A stretch of 64,000 nt of DNA from the NCBI RefSeq assembly GCF_004681965.1, contig NZ_SMLL01000003.1, positions 310,001-374,000 of the forward strand, in the 5' to 3' direction. Below, one piece after another: positions 1-7,445 of this stretch (the first letter of the stretch is position 1; every line of letters starts with the position of its first letter). The position numbers and the translations under genes are program-made. This stretch comes from Ramlibacter rhizophilus (lineage in GTDB: Bacteria; Pseudomonadota; Gammaproteobacteria; Burkholderiales; Burkholderiaceae_C). The notes under the pieces were generated by a model. It searched no databases, was not told the origin of the DNA, and saw only the letters and a program-made list of their open reading frames with translations.

Positions 1-1296
1 GTGATCCGCGAGCCCATCTCCGGCAACCAGGTCCTCACCGCGCTGGTGCAGGAGCTGGCGCGCGAGGGCCGGCGCCCCGTGGTGCTGGCCGAGCGCGTCG
101 AGGGCCTGGACGTTCCGGTGGTCACCAACCTCTTCGGCTCGCGCGAGCGGGTGGCGCGCATGCTGGGCGTGGAGGTGGGCGCTTTGCACGCCACCTACCA
201 GGCCAGGTCGCGCGAGCGCCTGCCGCCCCGGCGCGTGGAGCGCGGCCCGGTCATGGACATCGTGCAGGAGGGCGACTCGGTGGATCTGCACGCCTTGCCT
301 CTCTTGCGCCACTTCCAGACCGACCGCGGCCCCTACATCACCAACGCGGTCATGGTCGGTCAGCACCCGGACACGGGTGCTGGCAACCTGAGCTACCACC
401 GCTCCATGGTGCACGCGAAGAACCAGATCGCCACCAGCCTGCATTCGCGCGGCGACCTGTGGCGGCTGCTGCAGCTGGCCGCCGAGCGCGGGCAGCCGCT
501 GCCGGTGGCCATGGTCATCGGTGCGCACCCGCTGTTCATGCTCGCGGCCTCGGCCCGCGTGCCCTTCGGCACCGACGAGCGCGAGGTGGCCGGCGGCCTG
601 ATGGGTGCGCCGCTGGACATGGTCGCCACGCCGCGGCACGGCATCCTGGTGCCGGCCGATGCGCAGTTCGTGCTGGAGGGCACCATCGACCCGAGCGAGA
701 AGGCCGAGGAGGGCCCCTTCGGCGAGTTCACCGGCTACTCCTCCGACCGCTCCACCCACAACCTGCTGCGCGTGGACACGCTCATGCGCCGCAAGGACGC
801 GGTCCTGATCGACGTGCTGGGCGGCCAGTCGGACGAGCACCTGAACCTCGGGCGCATCCCGCGCGAGGCGGAGATGGCCGAAAAGCTCATGCAGCGCTTT
901 CCCGGCGTCACGGGCCTGCACTATCCCAACTCGGGCACGCACTTCCACGCCTACGTGGCCGTGCGGCAGATGCGCCCGGGCGAGGCGCGGCAGGTCATGC
1001 TGGGCCTGCTCGGCTGGGACCCGTACCTCAAGACCGTGGTCGCGGTGGACCCGGACGTGGACATCACGCGCGACGAGCAGGTGCTGTGGGCGCTCGCTGC
1101 GCACTTCCAGCCGCACCGCGACCTGCTGGTGATCGACGGACTGCCAGGCTCGGCGCTGGACCCCTCGGCCTCCGGGCAGGGGACCACCTCGCGCATGGGG
1201 CTGGACGCCACGCGTGGGCCGCAGTTCGAGGGCGTCAAGGCGCAGGTCGCGCCCGAGGCGCTGGAGCGGGCGCGGCAGCTGCTGCGAAAAGTGTAG
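1..1296 (+). CDS. UbiD family decarboxylase (5' truncated by window edge)
   Basis: Member of the prenylated-FMN-dependent UbiD decarboxylase family, which removes or adds carboxyl groups on unsaturated or aromatic acids in the cytoplasm. The visible 431 residues carry the family signature EGPFGEFTGYSS (about residues 236-247) and the C-terminal region with DPDVDITRDEQVLWALA and a GQGTTSRMGLDAT segment. The frame is open at base 1 with a GTG there, but the first visible residues (IREPISGNQVLTALV) match sequence normally about 20 residues inside UbiD proteins, so the true start lies upstream. The substrate is not identifiable; no ubiX-like flavin prenyltransferase is visible in the window. It ends 15 bp from the convergent DUF3455 gene. 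Confidence 0.9.
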   Translation: MIREPISGNQVLTALVQELAREGRRPVVLAERVEGLDVPVVTNLFGSRERVARMLGVEVGALHATYQARSRERLPPRRVERGPVMDIVQEGDSVDLHALPLLRHFQTDRGPYITNAVMVGQHPDTGAGNLSYHRSMVHAKNQIATSLHSRGDLWRLLQLAAERGQPLPVAMVIGAHPLFMLAASARVPFGTDEREVAGGLMGAPLDMVATPRHGILVPADAQFVLEGTIDPSEKAEEGPFGEFTGYSSDRSTHNLLRVDTLMRRKDAVLIDVLGGQSDEHLNLGRIPREAEMAEKLMQRFPGVTGLHYPNSGTHFHAYVAVRQMRPGEARQVMLGLLGWDPYLKTVVAVDPDVDITRDEQVLWALAAHFQPHRDLLVIDGLPGSALDPSASGQGTTSRMGLDATRGPQFEGVKAQVAPEALERARQLLRKV

Positions 1297-1311
1297 CAAG
1301 CACGTGGGGAA

Positions 1312-1863
1312 CTAAGCCGGCTTGTAAAAGATGTAGTCGGCCTGGTAGTTCACCACCTGCCGCGCGCCCACATTGGCGCCGCCGCATGGCGCTGCCGGCG
1401 CCACGCCGCCGCGCGTGTCCACGCGCTGCACGTAGCTCACGCCGGTCATCGCGCCCATGCCCATGGCGGGGTCTGCCTTGACCAGCTGGAAGGGGATGCT
1501 GCCTGCCGAGGCGGGCGCCACTGCTACCTGCGTGCCGGTGATCTTCGATCCGTCGGCGTTCTCCCAGGTGGCCGGTGGGCCCCAGTAGCGGCCCACGCGC
1601 TTGCCGCCGCGGTCCATCAGCTCGGCCTTCGGGCCGGCGAACACCCATTCATGGCCGCCGGCTGCCCGCACGCGGCATTCGTAGGTGATCTCGCCCACGC
1701 CGCGGGTCTCCATGGCCACGCGGTGCCCGGCCGGTACCTGGACCGATGCGGGAAGGCGGCTCTGGTCATAGGCCTGCATGGGCATGGCGGTGTCCATGGT
1801 TTTCATGCCACTGCAGGCGGCGAGCAGGGCAGCCGTGGACAGCGCGAAGGTCAAGCGGATCAT
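1312..1863 (-). CDS. DUF3455 domain lipoprotein
   Basis: Predicted exported lipoprotein of 183 residues of unknown function. The N terminus is a lipoprotein signal with lipobox LLAAC (Cys17). The rest matches the DUF3455 family: VPAGHRVAMETRGVGEITYECR, then a WVFAGPKAELMD segment, a GRYWGPPATWENADGSK segment, and a C-terminal VNYQADYIFYKPA. The start codon at 1861-1863 is preceded on its own strand by a weak GGAG-like stretch. It is transcribed away from the DUF4331 gene, and its upstream region holds a TGCATCC-N16-CGTA element matching one in front of the DUF4331 operon and one in front of the ECF sigma gene at 6.7-7.3 kb. It is therefore probably under that sigma factor. Biochemical role unknown. 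Confidence 0.88.
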   Translation of the reverse strand: MIRLTFALSTAALLAACSGMKTMDTAMPMQAYDQSRLPASVQVPAGHRVAMETRGVGEITYECRVRAAGGHEWVFAGPKAELMDRGGKRVGRYWGPPATWENADGSKITGTQVAVAPASAGSIPFQLVKADPAMGMGAMTGVSYVQRVDTRGGVAPAAPCGGANVGARQVVNYQADYIFYKPA

Positions 1864-1896
1864 GGAAGCGACTCCAGTCAGTGAGGGTTCCGGGGG

Positions 1897-1923
1897 TACG
1901 CAGCCGCCCTTCTGAAGGATGCA
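1897..1923 (-). promoter_or_regulatory. Candidate ECF-type promoter for the DUF3455 gene
   Basis: On the minus strand TGCATCC (1923-1917) is followed after exactly 16 bases by CGTA (1900-1897). The same motif with the same spacing is found on the plus strand at 1961-1987, and a one-step variant lies upstream of the ECF sigma gene. Transcription would start about 25 bp before the DUF3455 start codon. Recognition by the nearby sigma factor is inferred from the repeated motif, not shown. Confidence 0.6.
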
Positions 1924-1960
1924 CATGTCCCAGGGCCACGGTTGGACATCGGCAATGTTC

Positions 1961-1987
1961 TGCATCCATGTGGCGTCGCGATGCGTA
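1961..1987 (+). promoter_or_regulatory. Candidate ECF-type promoter for the DUF4331 operon
   Basis: TGCATCC (1961-1967), a 16-base spacer, then CGTA (1984-1987), ahead of the DUF4331 start at 2032. It is divergent from, and identical in motif and spacing to, the site at 1897-1923. The CATCC core resembles -35 elements used by sigma factors partnered with RskA-type anti-sigmas, which suits the sigma/anti-sigma pair at 5.9-7.3 kb. Confidence 0.6.
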
Positions 1988-2031
1988 GTACGGTGGCCAG
2001 TCCACACGATGCACCTCTTCCAGGAGACCTC

Positions 2032-3630
2032 ATGAACACACCGAACGTCCCTCGCCGCCGCGTCGCCTGCGCGGCACTTGCCTTCCTGGCCGCCACGGCC
2101 AGCTGGGCTGCCAGCCACCGCGAGGCGCCCTTCATCGCCACGGTCCCCAAGGTGGATGCCACGGACTTCTACCTGTTCCGCAGCTACGAGGGCGTGGCCG
2201 CGAACGGAACGGGCGGGCGCAGCGACTACGTGACCCTCATCGCCAACTACCAGCCGCTGCAGGCCCCCTACGGCGGGCCCAACTACTTCGCGCTCGACCC
2301 CAACGCGCTGTACGAGATCCACATCGACAACAACGGCGATGCCAACGAGGACCTGAGCTTCCAGTTCCGCTTCAACAACACGCTGGCCAACACGGCGCTG
2401 GCCATCGGCGGCAAGCAAATCGCGATCCCGCTGATCCAGTCCGGTGCGGTGTCCGCGCCGGCCGACCCCAACCTGAACCTGAGCGAGAGCTATAGCGTGA
2501 GCGTGGTGCGCGGCGACCGCCGCAAGGGCAACGTTCAATCCGTGACCAAGGCCTCGGGCGCAAGCCGCTTCGAGAAGCCGGTGGACTACATCGGCACCAA
2601 GACGCTCGGCGACGCGGCCGCCTACGCCAGCTACGCCGCCAAGCACGTCCACGAGGTCCGCATCCCCGGCTGTCCGGCGGGCAAGGACATGGGCAAGGTC
2701 TTCGTGGGCCAGCGGCAGGAGGGTTTCGCGGTCAACCTCGGCACCATCTTCGACCTGGTGAACGCACCGCTGGAGGTGATCACCAACCCGGCCAACATCA
2801 ACGCCGCCGCCGCCAACTCCATCCAGAACGCCAACGTGACCTCGATCGCCATGGAGGTCCACAAGGACTGCCTGGCCACGGGGACCGATCCCGTCATCGG
2901 CGGCTGGACCACCGCCAGCCTGCGCCAGGGGCGCCTGATCGATCCGACGCCGCCAGCGGGCCACCAGACCGCCGAGAAGCCCGGCGGCGCATGGGTGCAG
3001 GTCTCGCGCCTGGGCCAGCCGCTGGTCAACGAAGTGGTCATCGGCCTGAAGGACAAGGACCGCTTCAACAGCGCCCGCCCGAAGGACGACACGCAGTTCC
3101 TGGACTACGTCACCCATCCCAGCCTGCCGCCGCTGCTCGGACAGGTGCTGGCCGGCAGTGCCGCGGCGCTCGCGCCCACCAACCTGCCGCGCACCGACCT
3201 GGCCACGGTGTTCCTCACCGGCATTCCCGGCGTGAACAAGCCTGCCACGGTCACGCCTTCCGAGATGCTGCGCCTGAACACCAGCATCGCGCCCCTGCCT
3301 TTCGCGAGCCAGAACCGGCTGGCGATCGTCGGCAGCCTGAAGATGAACGGCAGCGACTTCGCGGGCTTCCCGAACGGCCGGCGCCCCAAGGACGACGTGG
3401 TGGACATCGCGCTGGTCGCCATGCTGGGCGGCCTGTGCGTGGCCAACGGCGACAACGACGCCCTGAAGCTCAACACCGTCCCGGGCACCACCATCACCTC
3501 GGCCTGCCGCCCCTCCAGCGTGCCGGCCGGTGCGACCTCGCTCGACGTGCACGATGCGGTGGACCAGGCGGTCGTGACCTTCCTGCCCGGCTTCCCCTAC
3601 CTGAACACGCCGCTGCCGGGCGCGCGCTGA
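2032..3630 (+). CDS. DUF4331 domain exported protein
   Basis: Exported protein of 532 residues, function unknown. A signal peptide (about residues 1-26, ending ASWA) is followed by the hallmark DUF4331 opening ASHREAPFIA and a DATDFYLFRSYE segment. Later come segments typical of the family (NNNGDANEDLSFQFRF; an IALVAMLGGL stretch; C-terminal FLPGFPYLNTPLPG). The ATG at 2032 was chosen because AGGAGA lies 5 bases upstream and the signal peptide starts there. First gene of a run reaching 5903 (lipoprotein, DUF4198-like, HupE, membrane protein) and preceded by a candidate ECF promoter. DUF4331 proteins often sit beside sigma/anti-sigma genes; a role in envelope or oxidative stress or metal handling is inference only. 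Confidence 0.9.
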   Translation: MNTPNVPRRRVACAALAFLAATASWAASHREAPFIATVPKVDATDFYLFRSYEGVAANGTGGRSDYVTLIANYQPLQAPYGGPNYFALDPNALYEIHIDNNGDANEDLSFQFRFNNTLANTALAIGGKQIAIPLIQSGAVSAPADPNLNLSESYSVSVVRGDRRKGNVQSVTKASGASRFEKPVDYIGTKTLGDAAAYASYAAKHVHEVRIPGCPAGKDMGKVFVGQRQEGFAVNLGTIFDLVNAPLEVITNPANINAAAANSIQNANVTSIAMEVHKDCLATGTDPVIGGWTTASLRQGRLIDPTPPAGHQTAEKPGGAWVQVSRLGQPLVNEVVIGLKDKDRFNSARPKDDTQFLDYVTHPSLPPLLGQVLAGSAAALAPTNLPRTDLATVFLTGIPGVNKPATVTPSEMLRLNTSIAPLPFASQNRLAIVGSLKMNGSDFAGFPNGRRPKDDVVDIALVAMLGGLCVANGDNDALKLNTVPGTTITSACRPSSVPAGATSLDVHDAVDQAVVTFLPGFPYLNTPLPGAR

Positions 3631-3651
3631 ACGATGCTGCAAGGAGAATCC

Positions 3652-3957
3652 ATGAGAACCCTTCTTCGCCTCAAGGCGCGGCCCGCCTGGCTGTACACCC
3701 TCCCTCTGGCGCTGGCCCTGGCCGCCTGCGGTGGCGGTGGCGACGGCGGGCCCGTCGACAACGTGGTCACGCCCACGCCGCCGCCGGATCCCTTCGTCGC
3801 CGGCAGCGAGGTGCCGCAGTCGGCCACCACATCGGTCGATGGCGCCATCGCCTTCATCCGCAGCGTCATCGCGAGCATGAGCGAGACGGCCGAAGGCCTG
3901 GCGCTGGGCAACGCCGCACTCGCCACCAGCGAGACGGCCGATCCGCAGCCGCTGTGA
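3652..3957 (+). CDS. Small Gly/Pro-rich lipoprotein in DUF4331 operon
   Basis: Lipoprotein of 101 residues with a clear signal: hydrophobic LPLALALAAC with lipid-carrying Cys26, followed by a Gly-rich tract and a Pro-rich linker (TPTPPPDPF). The remainder is a short, probably helical domain (residues 45-95) containing AIAFIRSVIASMSETAEG. An AAGGAG ribosome site lies 6 bases before the ATG. It starts 21 bp after the DUF4331 stop, and its stop overlaps the next start, so it is translated as part of the operon. I recognise no family; it may be an accessory partner of the DUF4331 protein. Confidence 0.75.
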   Translation: MRTLLRLKARPAWLYTLPLALALAACGGGGDGGPVDNVVTPTPPPDPFVAGSEVPQSATTSVDGAIAFIRSVIASMSETAEGLALGNAALATSETADPQPL

Positions 3958-4781
3958 GCAGCCGTGCGTCGGCGCGCAGGCCAGGCCCCGCACGCCGGTG
4001 GCTGGCCGGCGCGCTGACCGCCTGCGCCCTCGCGCCGGCGGCCGCTCACGACACCTGGCTGCAGGTGCTGGACGCGCCGGCGGCCGGACTGCTGGAGCTG
4101 GCGGCGTCCACCGGACCTCACTTCCCGGCCGCGGAGTCCGCTCCTTCGATGGACGGCCTTGCGGCCAGCGGCTGCATCGACGCGCAGGGGCGGGCCATCG
4201 CCCTGCGAGCGCGCCTGGAGCGGCCCACCGCCCTGATCCTGCGCACGCGCGCCGAGCCGCAGGCGGCGCTCAGCTGCTGGATCGAGACCCGCCCCCAGCG
4301 CGTCACGCTGGGCGAGGCCGAGGTGGAGACCTACCTGCGCGAGATCCAGGCGCCGGCCGAACTGCGCGAGCGCTGGCAGCAGCAGCGGCGGGCCGGCGCG
4401 CCTTGGCAGGAAAGCTTCGTCAAGCAGGCGAGGCTCGAACACACACCGCAGGCACCGGCCGATCCGGCCGCCCTGCGCATGCCGCGCTCGCGCGGCCTGG
4501 AGATCCGCCTGCTGGGCGATGCGCCCGTGCAGGTGGGGCAGGCCCTGCGCGCCGAAGTCCTGCTGGACGGCCAGCCGCTGGCCGGACAAGCGGTCCAGCT
4601 CCTCGGCGAGCGCTTGCCGCTCGGCCCCTGGCGGCGCAGCGATGCGCGCGGCCAGCTCGAATTCCCGCCCTTGCCCCTGGCCGGACACTGGCTCCTGCGC
4701 AGCACGCGCCTGCTGCCGCCCGAGACACCCGAAGGCGAATGGCGCAGCCGTTTTTCCACCCTCCTGGTTCTTGCCCCATGA
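3954..4781 (+). CDS. DUF4198-like periplasmic protein
   Basis: Predicted exported protein of 275 residues. The signal region (ALTACALAPAAAHDTWLQV) ends in an AHDTWL motif typical of DUF4198/nickel-cobalt-uptake periplasmic proteins, in which the mature N-terminal His can bind metal. A C-terminal Ig-like section includes APVQVGQALRAEVLLDGQPL. The GTG start at 3954 overlaps the preceding stop (GTGA) and gives a good signal peptide. Its own stop overlaps the ATG of the HupE gene, so the two are translationally coupled. The HupE neighbour suggests delivery of a transition metal, probably Ni or Co, to the permease. Assignment rests on N-terminal pattern and context. Confidence 0.75.
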   Translation: MSSRASARRPGPARRWLAGALTACALAPAAAHDTWLQVLDAPAAGLLELAASTGPHFPAAESAPSMDGLAASGCIDAQGRAIALRARLERPTALILRTRAEPQAALSCWIETRPQRVTLGEAEVETYLREIQAPAELRERWQQQRRAGAPWQESFVKQARLEHTPQAPADPAALRMPRSRGLEIRLLGDAPVQVGQALRAEVLLDGQPLAGQAVQLLGERLPLGPWRRSDARGQLEFPPLPLAGHWLLRSTRLLPPETPEGEWRSRFSTLLVLAP

Positions 4782-5395
4782 CAGCCGACCTCACGCCCGC
4801 CACCTCCCGGTCCGTCCTGGCCGCCTTGCTGCTGCTGGCCGCCAGCGCGCCGCTGCAGGCCCACGAACTGGCCGCGGGAAGCGCGGGCGGCTTCCTGGCC
4901 GGCCTCTCGCACCCGGTGCTCGGGCCGGACCACCTGCTGGCCATGGTGGCCGTGGGCCTCTGGGGCGCCGTCCTCGGCAGGCCCCTGGTCTTCGCGCTGC
5001 CGGTGGTCTTTCCGGGCTTGATGCTGCTCGGCGCGGCGCTGGGCATGGCGGGCGTGCCGCTGCCGCAGGTGGAGCGCGGCATCGCGCTGTCGGTGCTGGC
5101 CCTGGGCCTTGCCATCGCGGCCGCGTGGCGCGCGCCGATGGCGGCGGCGCTGGCGCTGGTGGCCATCTTCGGCGTCTTCCACGGGCATGCGCACGGCATG
5201 GAGCTGCCGGGCAGCGCGGACCCGGTGGCCTATGCCTGCGGCTTCCTGCTGGCCACCGGCGGGCTGCACCTGGCGGGCATCCTGGTGGGCAGCCTCTGGC
5301 ACCGGCGCAGCGGCGCATGGCTGGTGCGCGGTGCCGGGGCGGCCATCGGCGTGGCCGGCGCCGCCTTCCTCCTGCTGCCGGTTCTGGCTGCCTGA
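4778..5395 (+). CDS. HupE/UreJ family metal permease
   Basis: Inner-membrane protein of 205 residues belonging to the HupE/UreJ family, secondary transporters proposed to carry nickel or cobalt. Visible are a signal-like first helix ending in QAHEL, the family motif HPVLGPDHLLAMVAVGLWG (about residues 45-63), HGHAHGMELPG (about residues 131-141), and a further hydrophobic helix at the C terminus. About six membrane segments in all. The ATG overlaps the upstream stop (ATGA). The His-rich second motif is the expected metal-binding site. In this operon it is probably expressed with the DUF4331 protein under the local ECF sigma factor, rather than with hydrogenase or urease genes, none of which is in the window. 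Confidence 0.9.
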   Translation: MTADLTPATSRSVLAALLLLAASAPLQAHELAAGSAGGFLAGLSHPVLGPDHLLAMVAVGLWGAVLGRPLVFALPVVFPGLMLLGAALGMAGVPLPQVERGIALSVLALGLAIAAAWRAPMAAALALVAIFGVFHGHAHGMELPGSADPVAYACGFLLATGGLHLAGILVGSLWHRRSGAWLVRGAGAAIGVAGAAFLLLPVLAA

Positions 5396-5402
5396 ATACG
5401 TC

Positions 5403-5903
5403 GTGGAGCCGGCACTGGGACAAGACTTCTGGGCCGGCGCGGCGTTCCTCCTGGCCTCTCCGCTGGCCTGGGCCGCCTTGCTCGCCGGGGTGATTGCCAC
5501 CGCCGGGCGGGCGCGGCTTTCGGTGCTGCTGGGCGCGGCGGCTGCGGGTGCGGCGTTGACCGCCTGGCTGCCCGAGCCGGCCGCGGTGGCGGCGCCCGCC
5601 GGCGTGATGCTGCTCGGAACCCTGGCCGCGAGCCGGCTGCGCCTTCACACGGTAGCCGCGGCGGCGGTCGCGGCGCTGGCCGGTGCCGTGGCCGGCACGG
5701 CGGCCGACTTCCATTGGGCCACGCGCTTCGAGTGGCTGGGGGGCCTGGCCGCAGTCATGGCCATCGTGGCCACCGGCGGCGGCTTGCTGCGCCTGCTGGC
5801 GCAGGGACCGTGGTCGGCCTGGCTGCGCCTGGGCGGTGCCGTCCTGGGGGCCTGGATCGCGGCCCTGGGCGGCCTGATCTGGCTGCTGCGCGCGCTGCTA
5901 TGA
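5403..5903 (+). CDS. Hydrophobic membrane protein after hupE
   Basis: Protein of 166 residues made almost wholly of Ala/Leu/Gly-rich hydrophobic segments, about five predicted transmembrane helices, with one polar stretch (DFHWATRFEWL) carrying His and Trp. The GTG at 5403 is the best available start, 8 bp after the hupE stop; no strong ribosome site is visible, so translation may be coupled. No family is recognised; it could be a membrane partner of the HupE permease. Its last bases overlap the 3' end of the convergent anti-sigma gene. Confidence 0.6.
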   Translation: MEPALGQDFWAGAAFLLASPLAWAALLAGVIATAGRARLSVLLGAAAAGAALTAWLPEPAAVAAPAGVMLLGTLAASRLRLHTVAAAAVAALAGAVAGTAADFHWATRFEWLGGLAAVMAIVATGGGLLRLLAQGPWSAWLRLGGAVLGAWIAALGGLIWLLRALL

Positions 5904-6713
5904 GGTCGGCAGCAGCGGGCCCTTGAACAGCACCGGCCCGGTGGGCCCGCGCTCGCTGGGGACACCCCCGCGCGGCTCCAGGCTGATGGCCAGCGCGGGG
6001 GCGTCGCGCACCTGGGCCTCGGGCGCGCTCAGGCGCACCACCTGGTCGCGACCCAGCACGCCCAGGGAGCGCGGCGCCTCGCCGGGCGGCAGGGCCCACA
6101 GCTGCAGCGAGCGCTCGCTGCCTTCCTGGAAGTCACCCAGCCGCTTGAGCGTGAGCGTGTTGGCCCGCGGATCGAAGGTCACCAGCACCGAGGGTGCGGA
6201 GCGATCGTCCTCCAGCACGGCGACGTAGCGCACCAGCGGCTGCGACTCCAGCTGCGAGACCACCTGTGCGTGCCGCTGCACCGAAGCGATCTGGTCGGCG
6301 CGGACCTGGGCGAGCTGGATCTGTTCGCGATCGAGTTCCCGCAGCAGCCAGGCGCTGGCCACCAGGCCCGCCAGGGCCAGGCTCACGCCGCCCAGGGCCA
6401 GGCCGCGCCACCATGCGCCCGCGGCCGCGCCGCGCTGCGTGCGCTGCGCCTGGCTGGCGAGGGCGCGCTCGGCTTGGCGTTCGCGCGCGAGCTCCATCTC
6501 GATGCGCTTCCAGACGTTGGGGCTCGGGCCTTCGACCGGCTGCAGCTCGGTCATGGCGGCCAGGCGCTCCTGCCACTGGAGGGCGTTGGCGCGCAGGCCT
6601 GGATGGCGGCGCGCCAGCGTCTCGAAGCGGCGGCGGGCGGGGCCGCGCAAGGTGCCCAGGGCGTAGGCGGCAGCGAGCCGCTGCGCGAGTTCGGGATGGC
6701 GGGTGAGGTCCAT
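5898..6713 (-). CDS. Anti-sigma factor, RskA-like
   Basis: Single-pass membrane anti-sigma factor of 271 residues. Residues 1-60 match the RskA N-terminal pattern (AAYALGTLRGPARRRFE) and lack the HxxxCxxC zinc motif, so it is not ChrR/ZAS-type. A transmembrane helix lies at about residues 100-125 (LALGGVSLALAGLVASAWLL). The periplasmic part is an RskA-type domain (YVAVLEDDRSAPSVLVTFDP; LQLWALPPGEAPRSLGV). It lies 15 bp downstream of the ECF sigma gene and would hold that sigma factor at the membrane until an envelope signal arrives. The signal is unknown. Its 3' end overlaps the 5403-5903 gene by 6 bp. Confidence 0.88.
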   Translation of the reverse strand: MDLTRHPELAQRLAAAYALGTLRGPARRRFETLARRHPGLRANALQWQERLAAMTELQPVEGPSPNVWKRIEMELARERQAERALASQAQRTQRGAAAGAWWRGLALGGVSLALAGLVASAWLLRELDREQIQLAQVRADQIASVQRHAQVVSQLESQPLVRYVAVLEDDRSAPSVLVTFDPRANTLTLKRLGDFQEGSERSLQLWALPPGEAPRSLGVLGRDQVVRLSAPEAQVRDAPALAISLEPRGGVPSERGPTGPVLFKGPLLPTS

Positions 6714-6728
6714 GCGTGCGTTCCTGCC

Positions 6729-7331
6729 CTAGGCGAAATGGGCCATGCACTGGCGAAGTTGGTCGATGCCGCGCCGGATCCAGCTCTTAACCGTGCCAAG
6801 CGGCAGGCGCAGCTGCGTGGCCAGCTCGCTCTGGCTCAGGTCACGCAGGTAGGCCAGGCTCAGCACCTCGCGCTGGCGCGCTTCCAGCTTGCGCAGGCAC
6901 TCGTGCAGCGCCCAGGCCGATTCGCTCGCCTGCGAGGCGTCCAGCGGCGACGGCTGCTCCATGGGCAGCGTGCCCTCCAGCGCTTCGTCCAGCGGCACGG
7001 AGGCGTCCACCCGCTGGCTGCCGCGCCGGCGCAGGAAGTCCAGCGCGCGGCTGCGCACCACCAGGCCCAGCCAGGCCATGGGCGGGCTCAGGCTGGCGCT
7101 GTAGTCGCGCGCGGTGCGCCAGACGTAGAGGAAGGCATCCTGCAGGACGTCCTCGGCCCACTCGCGGTTGCCGACGACGCGCAGGGCCAGGCCATGCAGG
7201 CGCGGGGCGGTGAGCTCGTACAGCGTGCGGAAGGCGGCCTCGCCGGCGCGCCGCGCCTGCGGCGTGTCGGCCTGGCGGGCGACGCATTCGATGAGTTCGA
7301 TCAGGTGGCGCTCGTGGGTGTCGGATTCCAT
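6729..7331 (-). CDS. ECF RNA polymerase sigma factor
   Basis: Extracytoplasmic-function sigma-70 factor of 200 residues. Region 2 reads REWAEDVLQDAFLYVWR with downstream MAWLGLVVRSRALDFLRRR (promoter -10 recognition). Region 4 reads RQREVLSLAYLRDLSQSEL with the helix-turn-helix LRLPLGTVKSWIRRGI. The ATG at 7329-7331 gives the usual family length. It forms an operon with the RskA-like anti-sigma gene. The minus-strand upstream sequence holds CACATCC-N16-CGTA, like the two divergent sites at 1.9 kb, which suggests autoregulation and control of the DUF3455 and DUF4331 transcription units. Confidence 0.92.
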   Translation of the reverse strand: MESDTHERHLIELIECVARQADTPQARRAGEAAFRTLYELTAPRLHGLALRVVGNREWAEDVLQDAFLYVWRTARDYSASLSPPMAWLGLVVRSRALDFLRRRGSQRVDASVPLDEALEGTLPMEQPSPLDASQASESAWALHECLRKLEARQREVLSLAYLRDLSQSELATQLRLPLGTVKSWIRRGIDQLRQCMAHFA

Positions 7332-7356
7332 GGAGACATGCGTTGTTTGCTGCAGG

Positions 7357-7383
7357 TACGCGGCAAACCGCCGCCCGGATGTG
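7357..7383 (-). promoter_or_regulatory. Candidate autoregulated ECF sigma promoter
   Basis: Reading the minus strand, CACATCC (7383-7377) is followed by a 16-base spacer and CGTA (7360-7357), about 25 bases before the sigma start codon. Spacing and -10 are identical to the two sites near 1.9 kb; the -35 differs at its first two bases. Positive autoregulation is the inference. Confidence 0.55.
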
Positions 7384-7445
7384 CCGGAGCTTATGCGCTG
7401 CGGCGGCCGCGCGGGTGGCCTGCGCGTCTCGGCACAATGGGCGGC

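Noticed and set aside
1864..3993. Very long minus-strand open frame upstream of the DUF3455 gene
   Set aside because: It reads through the DUF4331 gene in antisense; its His/Arg/Gly-rich composition is typical of G+C-rich shadow frames. The real lipoprotein starts at 1863 with a signal peptide.
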